Origin: Streptomyces anulatus
GTDB lineage: Bacteria; Actinomycetota; Actinomycetes; Streptomycetales; Streptomycetaceae
Length of the DNA stretch: 64,000 nt
Assembly (NCBI RefSeq): GCF_014650675.1
Contig: NZ_BMVK01000001.1
Location: 992,001 to 1,056,000 of the forward strand
Direction of reading: 5' to 3'
Of this stretch, positions 1 to 8,012 are shown piece by piece. Numbering within the stretch: position 1 is the first letter of the stretch; each line of letters opens with the position of its first letter. The position numbers and the translations under genes were made by a program. A model generated the notes under the pieces. The model saw only the letters and a program-made list of their open reading frames with translations. It ran no database searches and was not told the origin of the DNA.

Positions 1-20
1 AGCAGCACCCGTTCGATCAT
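1..20 (-). CDS. start of a divergent gene cut by the left edge (possible regulator)
   Basis: Read on the minus strand, the first 20 bases begin with ATG (positions 20-18) and continue as an open frame M-I-E-R-V-L, running off the window. It is divergent from the flavin oxidoreductase at 99 and shares the short intergenic region that carries a perfect inverted repeat (22-42). This is the usual arrangement of a TetR- or MarR-type repressor and its target. Only six codons are visible and no good ribosome-binding site precedes the ATG, so both gene and function are inferred from context. Confidence 0.35.
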
Positions 21-21
21 T

Positions 22-42
22 ACCTGACAGAGGTTGTCAGGT
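22..42. promoter_or_regulatory. inverted repeat operator candidate between divergent genes
   Basis: Two perfect 8-base arms, ACCTGACA and TGTCAGGT, are separated by 5 bases. The palindrome lies between the putative divergent start at 20 and the GTG at 99, which fits a dimeric HTH repressor site controlling both sides. The binding protein is not visible in the window. Confidence 0.55.
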
Positions 43-98
43 TTCCCGGGGAGGCTCTTCCTCGCACCGCCGAAACGCGAGCGAAGGAGAGCCTCCCC

Positions 99-1385
99 GT
101 GTCGTACCGACCCACCGGATCCGCACCCGCCACCTTCCAGACCGGCTTCCCGATCCGGCCCGGCCGGCTGGTCGAGGCCGCGACCCCCGACGACGTACGG
201 GAGGCCGTGGCGTACGCCGCCGCGCGCGGGCTCGCGGTCACCGCCCACGCCACCGGGCACGGGCTGCCCGGGGCGGTCGAGGGCGGCGTCCTCGTCTCCA
301 CCCGCGCCCTGGACTCCGTCGCCGTCGACCCGGTCCGCCGCACCGCCCGGATCGGCGCGGGCGCGACCTGGGGCGCGGTGACCGCGGCGGCGATCCCGCA
401 CGGGCTGGCCCCGCTCAACGGCTCGTCGCCCTCGGTGGGCGCGGTCTCGTACACCCTGGGCGGCGGACTGGGCATCCTGGCCCGGCAGTTCGGGTACGCC
501 GCCGACCGGGTCCGGGCGCTGGAGGTGGTGACCGCCGACGGGGTTCTGCGCCGGGTCACGCCGGAGCGCGAGCCGGAGCTCTTCTGGGGGCTGCGCGGCG
601 GCGGGCACCGGCTGGGGGTGGTGACCGCTCTGGAGATCGACCTGGTCGCGGTGGAGCGGCTGTACGGGGGCTCGATCGCGTTCGCCGGGGAGCGGGCGGC
701 CGAGGTGGCGGGCCGCTATCTGGAGTGGACCCGGACCGTGCCGGAGTCCCTGACGTCGTCGCTGGCCGCGCTCGTCTACCCGGACATGCCGCAGCTGCCC
801 GAGGAGTTGCGCGGGCGGTACGTCGTCTCGGTGCGGGTCGCCTTCACGGGGGACGCGGCCGAGGGCGAGCGGCTGGTGGCCCCGCTGCGGGGAAGCGGCC
901 CCGTACTCGCGGACTCGTTGCGGGAGATGCCGTACGCCGAGAGCCCCACCATCCACAGCGACCCGCCGTTCCCGCACGCGTACTACGGGGAGGGGCTGGC
1001 GCTCCGGGAGCTGGACGCGGGGCGGTCCGCCCGGGTGCTGGAGCTGACCGGGCCCGGGGCCCCGATGATGACGGTGGTGCAGCTCAACCATCTCGGCGGG
1101 GCGTTGGCCGGGCGGCCGGACACGGCGAACGCGGTGCCGTACCGGGACGCGGGCTTCCTGCTGCGGCTGCTGTCGCCGCTGGGCGGTACGGACGTGGCGG
1201 CGGTGCGCTCGCTGTACGGGGAGGTGTCCGGGGTGCTGGGGCCGCTCGTTCGGGGGCGGTCGCTGAACTTCTCCTTCGGCGGCGGGGACCGTACCGCCGG
1301 TTTCCATGAGCCGGAAACGGCGAAGAGGCTCGCCGGTCTGGTCTCCCAGTTCGATCCGGCGGGCCTCTTCGGCGGCCCCTACTAG
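99..1385 (+). CDS. FAD-binding oxidoreductase (PCMH / FAD-linked oxidase family)
   Basis: A 428-residue soluble protein of the FAD-linked oxidase (PCMH) family, which oxidises small alcohols, sugars or aromatic substrates with a tightly bound flavin. The N-terminal third carries the flavin-binding region: residues around 45-60 with HATGHGLPG, then SVGAVSYTLGGGLGILARQ near 115-135. The C-terminal part is substrate-binding and ends early at FGGPY, without an obvious berberine-bridge C-terminal consensus. No signal peptide is seen. The GTG start is preceded by GAAGGAGA at 83-90. It is probably transcribed alone, with the bioY gene converging on its 3' end. The substrate cannot be told from sequence. 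Confidence 0.85.
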   Translation: MSYRPTGSAPATFQTGFPIRPGRLVEAATPDDVREAVAYAAARGLAVTAHATGHGLPGAVEGGVLVSTRALDSVAVDPVRRTARIGAGATWGAVTAAAIPHGLAPLNGSSPSVGAVSYTLGGGLGILARQFGYAADRVRALEVVTADGVLRRVTPEREPELFWGLRGGGHRLGVVTALEIDLVAVERLYGGSIAFAGERAAEVAGRYLEWTRTVPESLTSSLAALVYPDMPQLPEELRGRYVVSVRVAFTGDAAEGERLVAPLRGSGPVLADSLREMPYAESPTIHSDPPFPHAYYGEGLALRELDAGRSARVLELTGPGAPMMTVVQLNHLGGALAGRPDTANAVPYRDAGFLLRLLSPLGGTDVAAVRSLYGEVSGVLGPLVRGRSLNFSFGGGDRTAGFHEPETAKRLAGLVSQFDPAGLFGGPY

Positions 1386-1391
1386 GGAGTG

Positions 1392-1985
1392 TCAGCCTCG
1401 GCGGCCGAGGATCTTCCAGGCGGCGGGCAGCGCGCCCATGGCCAGCGCCGCCTTGAGGGCGTCGCCGATCAGGAAGGGGACGAGGCCGGCCGCGACGGCG
1501 GCGCTCAGCGACATCCCGGTGGACAGCGCGAGGTAGGGCACGCCGATGGCGTAGATGATCGCGGAGCCGAGGACCATCGTGCCCGCGGTGCGCAGCACGG
1601 AGCGGTCGCCGCCGCGCCGGGCGAGCGCGCCGACGACGGTGGCGGCCAGGAGCATGCCGAAGACGTAGCCCAGGGACGGCATCGACCAGCCCGAGGAGGC
1701 CTCGGCGAACCACGGCATGCCGGCCATGCCGACGAGTGCGTACAGCGCGAGGGAGAGGAAGCCCCGGCGGGCGCCCATCGCGGTGCCGATGAGGAGCGCG
1801 GCGAAGGTCTGGCCGGTGACCGGGACCGGGGAGCCGGGGACCGGGACGGCGATCTGGGCCGCGATGCCGGTCAGGGCGGCGCCGCCGAGGACGAGGGCCG
1901 CGTCCACGGCGTAGCGGTGGCGGGCTGCGGGCAGCAGGTCGGCGAGGACCGCTCCGGAGCGGACGGGGGCGGCAGCAGTGCTCAT
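1392..1985 (-). CDS. bioY: biotin transporter BioY (ECF S component)
   Basis: A 197-residue integral membrane protein matching BioY, the substrate-binding S component of energy-coupling-factor vitamin transporters, which imports biotin. Family hallmarks are visible: a VPVPGSPVPVTGQTFA stretch near residue 50, a Gly-rich segment with GWSMPSLGYVFG, and the C-terminal FLIGDALKAALA helix. About six membrane helices are predicted by eye. No ECF A or T genes lie beside it, so it either works alone or with shared EcfAT. The upstream intergenic region has two inverted repeats, one of which could be a biotin-responsive operator. It ends a few bases from the convergent flavin oxidoreductase. Confidence 0.93.
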   Translation of the reverse strand: MSTAAAPVRSGAVLADLLPAARHRYAVDAALVLGGAALTGIAAQIAVPVPGSPVPVTGQTFAALLIGTAMGARRGFLSLALYALVGMAGMPWFAEASSGWSMPSLGYVFGMLLAATVVGALARRGGDRSVLRTAGTMVLGSAIIYAIGVPYLALSTGMSLSAAVAAGLVPFLIGDALKAALAMGALPAAWKILGRRG

Positions 1986-2059
1986 CGGGACTCCGCGGGT
2001 GAGGGCAGGTGGGCCGGTGGGGCCCCCGCCGGGCAGGGTGGGGTCGGGCTCCCGCCGAC

Positions 2060-2077
2060 GTTAGCCCACGGGTTAAC
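2060..2077. promoter_or_regulatory. candidate operator upstream of bioY
   Basis: GTTAGCC and GGTTAAC form an inverted repeat with one mismatch and a 4-base spacer, about 75 bases upstream of the bioY start on its strand. Actinobacterial biotin genes are often under TetR-type BioQ or BirA-type repressors that bind GTTA/TAAC-containing palindromes. Assignment to biotin control is inferred from position only. Confidence 0.4.
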
Positions 2078-2086
2078 GCTCGATCA

Positions 2087-2118
2087 CCATCAGCCGCCCA
2101 CAAAGCGGCGGTTGATGG
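2087..2118. other. 12-bp-stem inverted repeat between bioY and permease
   Basis: CCATCAGCCGCC (2087-2098) pairs with GGCGGTTGATGG (2107-2118), with a single G-T wobble and an 8-base loop. It lies in the middle of a divergent promoter region, not at a gene end, so an operator or a 5'-leader structure is more likely than a terminator. Confidence 0.5.
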
Positions 2119-2305
2119 CTTGGTGGGATTCGCACAAAGCCCGCGCCGCAATCGTGTTCCCGCGTGACGCTCGTCACGGAGGTGAGGGCGGTGGCGGCGC
2201 ATTTTGGCGGGGAGGGCGACGATCGGCGAGACTGTAGCTTCCCCATAAACGATCAGGTCGCTCCGGTCGGCCCCGAACGACCCGCCGCGACCCGCTGATC
2301 CGAGA

Positions 2306-3796
2306 GTGACCCCTCCCCCCATGCACGAGGTTCCTCCCCCCACCTCCACCTCCACCTCCACCTCCACCCCCGCTCCCGCTCCCGGCCCTTCGTCCTCCGC
2401 CGTTCCGGCCGAGCCGCTGTCGCACGGGCTCAAGCAGCGCCATCTGACGATGCTGGGGCTCGGCGGGGTGATCGGGGCGGGGCTGTTCGTGGGTTCCGGC
2501 GCCGGGATCGCGGTGGCGGGGCCCGCCATCGTCGTCTCGTATCTGATCGCGGGGGCGCTCGCGATGCTGGTGATGCGGATGCTGGGCGAGATGTCCGCCG
2601 CGATGCCCGCCTCCGGATCGTTCTCCGTGCACGCCGAGCGGGCGCTCGGGCGGTGGGCCGGGTTCAGCGTCGGCTGGCTGTACTGGTTCCTGCTGGTGGT
2701 GGTCCTCGCCGTGGAGGCGACGGCGGCCGCGCAGATCGCCCACGGCTGGGTGCCGGGCATCGAACCGTGGGCGTGGGTGCTGCTGTTCATGGTGGTCTTC
2801 ACCGCGGCGAACCTGACGGCGGTGAAGAACTTCGGCGAGTTCGAGTTCTGGTTCGCCTCCTTGAAGGTCGGCGCGATCGTCGTCTTCCTGGTGCTCGGGC
2901 TGCTGGCGGTCTTCGGGAGGCTCCCGGACACCGATCCGGTCGGGATGACCAACCTGACCGGCCAGGGCGGCTTCCTGCCGAACGGCTGGGGCGGGGTCGT
3001 CTCCGGCGTGCTGACCGTGGTCTTCGCCTTCGGCGGTCTGGAGGTCGTCACCATCGCCGCCGCCGAGACGGACGACCCGGCGCGGGCGGTGGGGCGTGCG
3101 GTGCGCAGCGCGGTGGTGCGCATCCTCTTCTTCTACGTCGGCTCGATGCTGGTGATCGTGACCGTGCTGCCGTGGACCGCGCAGCAGGCGGGCCTGAGCC
3201 CGTATGTGAAGGTGCTGGACGCGATCGGGGTGCCGTCGGCCGGGCAGATCATGAACATCGTGGTGTTCGTGGCGCTGCTCTCCGCGCTCAACGCCAATCT
3301 GTACGGCTCCTCCCGCATGATCTTCTCGCTGGCGGAGCGCGGGGAGGCCCCGCGCGGGCTGCTGAAGGTCTCGGGCGGGGGGTCCCGGGAATCGACGGGC
3401 GGTGTGCCGCGGCGGGCGGTGCTGGCCTCGGTGGCCTTCGGCTTCGTCTCCGTCCTGCTCAACCTGCTGTGGCCGGACACGGTGTTCCTCTACATGCTCA
3501 ACTCGGTCGGCGCGGTGCTGCTGTTCGTGTGGGCGCTGATCGCCGCCTCCCAGCTGCGGCTGCGCGCCCGGCTGGAGCAGGAGGCTCCCGAGGCGCTCTC
3601 GCTGCGGATGTGGTGCTTCCCGTATCTGACCTGGGTGACGCTGGCCGGGCTGTTCGGGGTGCTGCTGCTGATGCTGACCGACGAGGCGGCGCGCCCGCAG
3701 GTGCTGTGGTCGGCCGGGGCGACGGCGTTGGTGCTGCTGGTGGCGGTGGGTCGGCAGTGGCGGGAGCGCCGGGGCTCGGCCGTTGCCGACCGGTAG
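2306..3796 (+). CDS. amino-acid permease (APC superfamily, GabP/AnsP-like), copy 1
   Basis: A 496-residue, roughly 12-helix transporter of the amino acid-polyamine-organocation superfamily, proton-coupled and in the cytoplasmic membrane. The helix-1 signature LGGVIGAGLFVGSG follows HGLKQRHLTM, as in GABA/proline/asparagine permeases, and NLTAVKNFGEFEFWF marks the middle. The first about 40 residues are Pro/Ser/Thr-rich and encoded partly by a hexanucleotide repeat (2341-2367). The GTG at 2306 is used here; an in-frame ATG at 2321 is the alternative. A close paralogue follows 120 bp downstream on the same strand. The substrate is not determinable, although GABA, proline or asparagine are plausible. 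Confidence 0.88.
   Translation: MTPPPMHEVPPPTSTSTSTSTPAPAPGPSSSAVPAEPLSHGLKQRHLTMLGLGGVIGAGLFVGSGAGIAVAGPAIVVSYLIAGALAMLVMRMLGEMSAAMPASGSFSVHAERALGRWAGFSVGWLYWFLLVVVLAVEATAAAQIAHGWVPGIEPWAWVLLFMVVFTAANLTAVKNFGEFEFWFASLKVGAIVVFLVLGLLAVFGRLPDTDPVGMTNLTGQGGFLPNGWGGVVSGVLTVVFAFGGLEVVTIAAAETDDPARAVGRAVRSAVVRILFFYVGSMLVIVTVLPWTAQQAGLSPYVKVLDAIGVPSAGQIMNIVVFVALLSALNANLYGSSRMIFSLAERGEAPRGLLKVSGGGSRESTGGVPRRAVLASVAFGFVSVLLNLLWPDTVFLYMLNSVGAVLLFVWALIAASQLRLRARLEQEAPEALSLRMWCFPYLTWVTLAGLFGVLLLMLTDEAARPQVLWSAGATALVLLVAVGRQWRERRGSAVADR
2341..2367 (+). repeat. hexanucleotide tandem repeat in permease N-terminus
   Basis: Four-plus copies of a CACCTC hexamer encode alternating Ser-Thr residues near codons 13-20 of the first permease. 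The unit is two codons, so slippage would change length without shifting frame. Confidence 0.7.
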
Positions 3797-3917
3797 GCGG
3801 GTGTGCACCTTGTGTGAGCCTGGTGACCGTATAGCGGACACCTGTTCCGTGTGAGCGGTACAGGTGCTCAGACTGTGGGTTCGTCCCCCCGTCTCAGCTA
3901 TCGAACAGAGCTCGTCC

Positions 3918-5372
3918 ATGCCTCGGACCCCCGCGTCTCCCCCCACCGCTGACGCCGCGGCCCCCGCCGGCCCCTCGGCGGACTCCGCGCTCACCCACGG
4001 CCTCAAACAGCGTCACCTCTCGATGATCGCCCTCGGCGGGGTGATCGGCGCCGGGCTGTTCGTCGGCTCGGGCGCCGGGATCGCCGCCGCCGGACCCTCG
4101 ATCATCGTCGCCTACGCCATCTCCGGGCTGCTCGTCATGATGGTGATGCGCATGCTCGGCGAGATGTCGGCCGCCAATCCGGCGTCCGGTTCCTTCTCCG
4201 TGCACGCCGAGCGGGCGATCGGCCCGTGGGCCGGGTTCACCGCGGGCTGGTCCTTCTGGTTCCTGCTCTGCGTCGCCGTGGGCCTGGAGGGCATCGGGGC
4301 CGCGCAGATCGTCAGCGGCTGGCTGCCGGGGACGCCCGAGTGGGCCTGGGTCGCCCTGTTCATGGTGATCTTCCTCGGCACCAACCTGGCCGCCGTGAAG
4401 AACTTCGGCGAGTTCGAGTTCTGGTTCGCCGCGCTCAAGGTCATCGCGATCACGCTGTTCCTGGTGCTCGGCCTGCTGGCGATCCTCGGCGTGCTGCCCG
4501 ACACGGAGGCGCCCGGCCTCTCCAACCTCACGGGGGACGGCGGCTTCCTCCCCAAGGGTATGGACGGGTTCATCATCGGACTCCTCACCTCCGTCTTCGC
4601 GTACGGCGGTCTGGAGACCGTCACCATCGCGGCGGCCGAGTCGGAGAACCCGGTGCAGGGCGTCGCGAAGGCGGTCCGTACGGCGATGTGGCGCATCGCG
4701 GTGTTCTACATCGGGTCGATGGCGGTCATCGTCACGCTGGTCCCCTGGGACGACCCGAAGGTCGCCGAGGTCGGCCCGTTCTACGCGATGCTCGACCACC
4801 TCGGCATCGGGTCCGCCGCGCAGATCATGAACGTGGTCATCCTCATCGCCCTGCTCTCCGCGATGAACGCCAACATCTACGGCGCGTCCCGCATGGCCCG
4901 GTCGCTGGTCGCCCGGGGCCAGGGCCCGGCCGTGCTCGGGAAGATCTCCTCCGGGGTGCCGCGCAACGCCGTGCTGTTCTCCTCGGTCTTCGGGTTCGCC
5001 TGCGTGCTGCTCAGCTACTGGCGGCCGGACGACGTCTTCCCCTGGCTGCTGAACATGATCGGCGCGGTGATCCTGGTGGTGTGGATCTTCATCGCGGCCT
5101 CCCAGCTGATCCTGCGCGGCCGCACCGAGCGGGAGGCGCCCGAGAAGCTGGTCGTGCGGATGTGGTTCTTCCCCGTCGGCACGATCGTCGCCCTGGCGGC
5201 CATGGTGGGCATCTTCCTGCTGATGCTGCGCCAGCCGGACACCCGGGACCAGCTGCTGGCCACGGGCGCGCTGACCGTGGTGCTGATCGGCGTCGGCCTC
5301 GTACGTCAGCGGCGGCGGGCCAACGACGGCGACAACGACGGCGCGGCCGGGATCCCGGCGCAGCGGCAGTAG
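3918..5372 (+). CDS. amino-acid permease (APC superfamily, GabP/AnsP-like), copy 2
   Basis: A 484-residue paralogue of the upstream permease, with the same architecture of about 12 membrane helices. The helix-1 motif LGGVIGAGLFVGSG is identical, as is the NFGEFEFWF segment. Both N-termini are disordered Pro/Ala/Ser stretches leading into HGLKQRHL. The ATG at 3918 is preferred because it gives a tail like that of copy 1; a GTG at 3864 would add 18 residues but overlaps an inverted repeat (CACCTGT at 3839-3845, ACAGGTG at 3860-3866) that looks regulatory. A strong hairpin at 5408-5453 ends transcription. The pair probably arose by tandem duplication and divergence. Confidence 0.87.
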   Translation: MPRTPASPPTADAAAPAGPSADSALTHGLKQRHLSMIALGGVIGAGLFVGSGAGIAAAGPSIIVAYAISGLLVMMVMRMLGEMSAANPASGSFSVHAERAIGPWAGFTAGWSFWFLLCVAVGLEGIGAAQIVSGWLPGTPEWAWVALFMVIFLGTNLAAVKNFGEFEFWFAALKVIAITLFLVLGLLAILGVLPDTEAPGLSNLTGDGGFLPKGMDGFIIGLLTSVFAYGGLETVTIAAAESENPVQGVAKAVRTAMWRIAVFYIGSMAVIVTLVPWDDPKVAEVGPFYAMLDHLGIGSAAQIMNVVILIALLSAMNANIYGASRMARSLVARGQGPAVLGKISSGVPRNAVLFSSVFGFACVLLSYWRPDDVFPWLLNMIGAVILVVWIFIAASQLILRGRTEREAPEKLVVRMWFFPVGTIVALAAMVGIFLLMLRQPDTRDQLLATGALTVVLIGVGLVRQRRRANDGDNDGAAGIPAQRQ

Positions 5373-5407
5373 CAGCCTCGCGGCAGCGGTTCCCGTACGA
5401 CCTCTAC

Positions 5408-5453
5408 GAACGCCGGGCTCCTCCTCGTACGATCGGGGTGGAGCCCGGCGTTC
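5408..5453 (+). terminator. hairpin terminator after permease copy 2
   Basis: A perfect 14-base stem, GAACGCCGGGCTCC at 5408-5421 with its complement at 5440-5453, has an 18-base loop. It sits 35 bases after the permease stop, with no U-tract, as is usual in Streptomyces. Confidence 0.75.
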
Positions 5454-5590
5454 GGCGTCCGGCGTTCCCGTGTGGGGTTCCGGCGCGGCGTGCACCCGTG
5501 GCCAACAGGACATCGCAGGGCCGGGTACCGTACGCCGGGCCGTCATCCGCCCTCGCTTCCGTGGTGGCTCCACCCACCCGAGGAGCCGTC

Positions 5591-6658
5591 ATGTCCGTTG
5601 CCCCCAGACGTCGTTCGATCCTCCTGGCGACCGCCGCCGTCACCGCCGCGGCCACCGCCCCGGCCGTCGCCGCCCCCGCCGGCCGGGGCCCGCACCGCCC
5701 GTCGGGCCCCCTGGTCATCGGGCATCGGGGCGCGGCGGGCTGGCGGCCCGAGCACACCGCCGACGCGTACACCTATGCCGTACGGGCCGGGGCCGACTGG
5801 ATCGAGCCGGACCTCGTGCCGACGAAGGACCATGTCCTGGTCGTGCGGCACGAGAACGAGATCGGCGGGACGACGGACGTCGCCGGACGCCCCGAGTTCG
5901 CCGACCGCCGGACCACGAAGACCGTCGACGGCAAGGCGGTGACCGGCTGGTTCACCGAGGACTTCCACCTGCGCGAGCTGAGGACGCTGCGCACCGTGGA
6001 ACGGCTCCCGCTGGTCCGCGACCGCAACACGGTCTTCGACGGGCGGGGCTCGGTGATGACCTTCCAGGAGGTGATCGACCTGGCCCGGCGGCTGTCCCGG
6101 GAGTCGGGCCGGCGGATCGCGGTGTTCCCCGAGACGAAGCACCCGACGTACTTCCGCTCGATCGGGCTGCCGCTGGAGGAGGAGCTGATCCGGGTGATCC
6201 GCCGGAACCGGCTGACCGCCCGGGACTGTGTCGTCCAGTCCTTCGAGCCCACGAGCCTGCGCCGGGTGGCCGCGGCCCGCCTCGGACTCCCGCTCTGGCA
6301 GGCGCTGGGCACGAGCGGAGGCCCGTACGGGCACGGGGTCTCCTACCGGGACATGATGACCCCGGCCGGGCTCCGCGAGATCGCCTCGTACGCGGACTGG
6401 ATCGGCCCGGACAAGTCCTCCCTCGTCCCGCCGAGCACGCTGCTGGCGGACGCCCACGCGGCGGGCCTGAAGGTCGGGGCGTACACCTTCCGGGCGGAGA
6501 ACCAGTACCTCCCGGCCGCGTACCGCCGGGGCAGTGCGCCCACCGCCTTCGGCGACGCGTTCGCCGAGTACGCCTTCCACTACGGGCAGGGCGTGGACGC
6601 GGTGGTGACGGACTTCCCGGACCTCGCCGTGCAGGCCAGGGACGACCTGCGGCGGTAG
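5591..6658 (+). CDS. glpQ: secreted glycerophosphodiester phosphodiesterase
   Basis: A 355-residue enzyme of the GDPD family, hydrolysing glycerophosphodiesters to glycerol-3-phosphate and an alcohol. The N-terminus has a PRRRSILLATAAV segment followed by an Ala-rich hydrophobic stretch and an AAPA cleavage region, consistent with Tat-type export. The family signature IGHRGAAGWRPEHT, with catalytic His-Arg and metal-binding Glu, starts near residue 44; the metal-binding E-P-D motif follows in WIEPDL, and the C-terminal VDAVVTDFPDLA closes the TIM barrel. The ATG at 5591 follows a GAGG site. It is probably a single-gene unit, scavenging phosphate or glycerol from degraded lipids. The symbol is by family, not proven orthology. 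Confidence 0.9.
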   Translation: MSVAPRRRSILLATAAVTAAATAPAVAAPAGRGPHRPSGPLVIGHRGAAGWRPEHTADAYTYAVRAGADWIEPDLVPTKDHVLVVRHENEIGGTTDVAGRPEFADRRTTKTVDGKAVTGWFTEDFHLRELRTLRTVERLPLVRDRNTVFDGRGSVMTFQEVIDLARRLSRESGRRIAVFPETKHPTYFRSIGLPLEEELIRVIRRNRLTARDCVVQSFEPTSLRRVAAARLGLPLWQALGTSGGPYGHGVSYRDMMTPAGLREIASYADWIGPDKSSLVPPSTLLADAHAAGLKVGAYTFRAENQYLPAAYRRGSAPTAFGDAFAEYAFHYGQGVDAVVTDFPDLAVQARDDLRR

Positions 6659-6763
6659 CGCCGGGGCGGGCGGCCCCGGGTGGGCCGTCGGCCCGCGCGG
6701 GGCGGGGCGGATGTGGAAGCGTTCCGGCGACAGCACTTCCTCCTCCCCGGAAGGGACCACGCC

Positions 6764-7999
6764 ATGACCGCCCCGCACGCCTTCCCCCTGGAGCCCACCC
6801 CGATCCAGGTGGCCGACCAGGTTCTCGACGACCTGCGCGCCCGTCTCGCACTGACCCGACCGCCGCTGGACGAGGGGAACGAGGACGGGTCCTACGGCGT
6901 TCCGGACAGCTTTCTCCGTGAGCTGGTCGCCCACTGGCGCGACGGCTACGACTGGCGCGCGGCCGAGGCCGCCATCAACGCCCACGAGCAGTACCGGGTG
7001 AGCGTCGACGGCGTCCCCGTGCACTTCATGCGCGAGCCCGGCCGGGGCCCGCACCCGGTCCCGCTGATCCTCACCCACGGCTGGCCGTGGACGTTCTGGC
7101 ACTGGTCGAAGGTGATCGGTCCGCTCGCGGACCCGGCGGCGTACGGCGGTGACCCGGCCGACGCGTTCGACGTCATCGTGCCGTCCCTGCCCGGTTTCGG
7201 CTTCCCCGGACCGCTCACCGGCTTTCCGGACGTCAACTTCTGGAAGGTGGCCGACCTCTGGCACACGCTGATGACCGAGACGCTGGGATACGAGAAGTAC
7301 GCCGCCGGGGGCTGCGACATCGGCGGGATCGTCTCCAGCCAGCTCGGCCACAAGTACGCCGACGAGCTGTACGGCATCCACATCGGCTCCGGGCTCCCGC
7401 TCGACTTCTTCACCGGCCCCCGCGCCTGGGACTTCGCCCGGAACCGGCCCCTCACCGACGACCAGCCCGCCGACGTCCGCGCCCGCGTCGTCGAGCAGGA
7501 CCGCCGCTGGGCGCCGCACCTCGCCGTGCACATGCTCGACGGCGCCACCCTGGCCCACGGGCTCAGCGACTCCCCCGCCGGACTGCTCGCCTGGCTGCTG
7601 GAACGCTGGAACGCCTGGAGCGACAACGGCGGCGACCTCGCGTCCGTCTTCAGCAAGGACGACCTGCTGACCCACGCCACGATCTACTGGGTGAACAACT
7701 CCATCGCCACGTCGATGCGTTACTACGCCAACGCCAACCGCTATCCCTGGGCCCCGGCCCACGACCGCACCCCGGTCGTGCAGGCCCCGGTCGGCCTCAC
7801 CTTCGTCACGTACGAGAACCCGCCCGGCGTCCACACCGCCGACGAGCGCGTCCGGGCGTTCGAGAGCGGTCCGCAGGCCGCCTGGTTCAACCACGTCAAC
7901 GTCAACGCCCATGACCGCGGAGGCCACTTCATCCCCTGGGAGAACCCCGAGGCGTGGGTGAGCGACCTGCGCCGCACCTTCCGCGGCCGCAGGCCCTGA
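6764..7999 (+). CDS. epoxide hydrolase (alpha/beta hydrolase with EHN domain)
   Basis: A 411-residue soluble alpha/beta hydrolase of the microsomal-type epoxide hydrolase family, converting epoxides to vicinal diols. The N-terminal EHN domain (about residues 1-110) contains the LRARLALTRPP and WRAAEAAINAHEQY segments. The oxyanion-hole HGWP motif follows, then nucleophile Asp185 in GGCDIGG and the catalytic His388 in GGHF. The ATG at 6764 follows GGAAGGGA at 6749-6756. It converges on transketolase with a 13-bp gap and has no co-transcribed partner. Its physiological substrate is unknown; detoxification or secondary metabolism are both possible. Confidence 0.9.
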   Translation: MTAPHAFPLEPTPIQVADQVLDDLRARLALTRPPLDEGNEDGSYGVPDSFLRELVAHWRDGYDWRAAEAAINAHEQYRVSVDGVPVHFMREPGRGPHPVPLILTHGWPWTFWHWSKVIGPLADPAAYGGDPADAFDVIVPSLPGFGFPGPLTGFPDVNFWKVADLWHTLMTETLGYEKYAAGGCDIGGIVSSQLGHKYADELYGIHIGSGLPLDFFTGPRAWDFARNRPLTDDQPADVRARVVEQDRRWAPHLAVHMLDGATLAHGLSDSPAGLLAWLLERWNAWSDNGGDLASVFSKDDLLTHATIYWVNNSIATSMRYYANANRYPWAPAHDRTPVVQAPVGLTFVTYENPPGVHTADERVRAFESGPQAAWFNHVNVNAHDRGGHFIPWENPEAWVSDLRRTFRGRRP

Positions 8000-8012
8000 A
8001 CGACGTCGCCGG

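Larger units (their letters stand above)
1986..2305. other. 320-bp divergent intergenic region with two inverted repeats
   Basis: This gap separates divergent bioY and the first amino-acid permease and must hold both promoters. It contains a 7-base inverted repeat at 2060-2077 and a longer hairpin at 2087-2118. The remaining sequence is GC-rich, with no RNA gene or small ORF that I can support. Confidence 0.6.

Noticed and set aside
1084..4006. Very long minus-strand open frames opposite bioY and the permeases
   Set aside because: They are opposite-strand shadows of high-GC genes: Pro/Arg/His-rich, no family motifs, and they run through several genes and intergenic regions.
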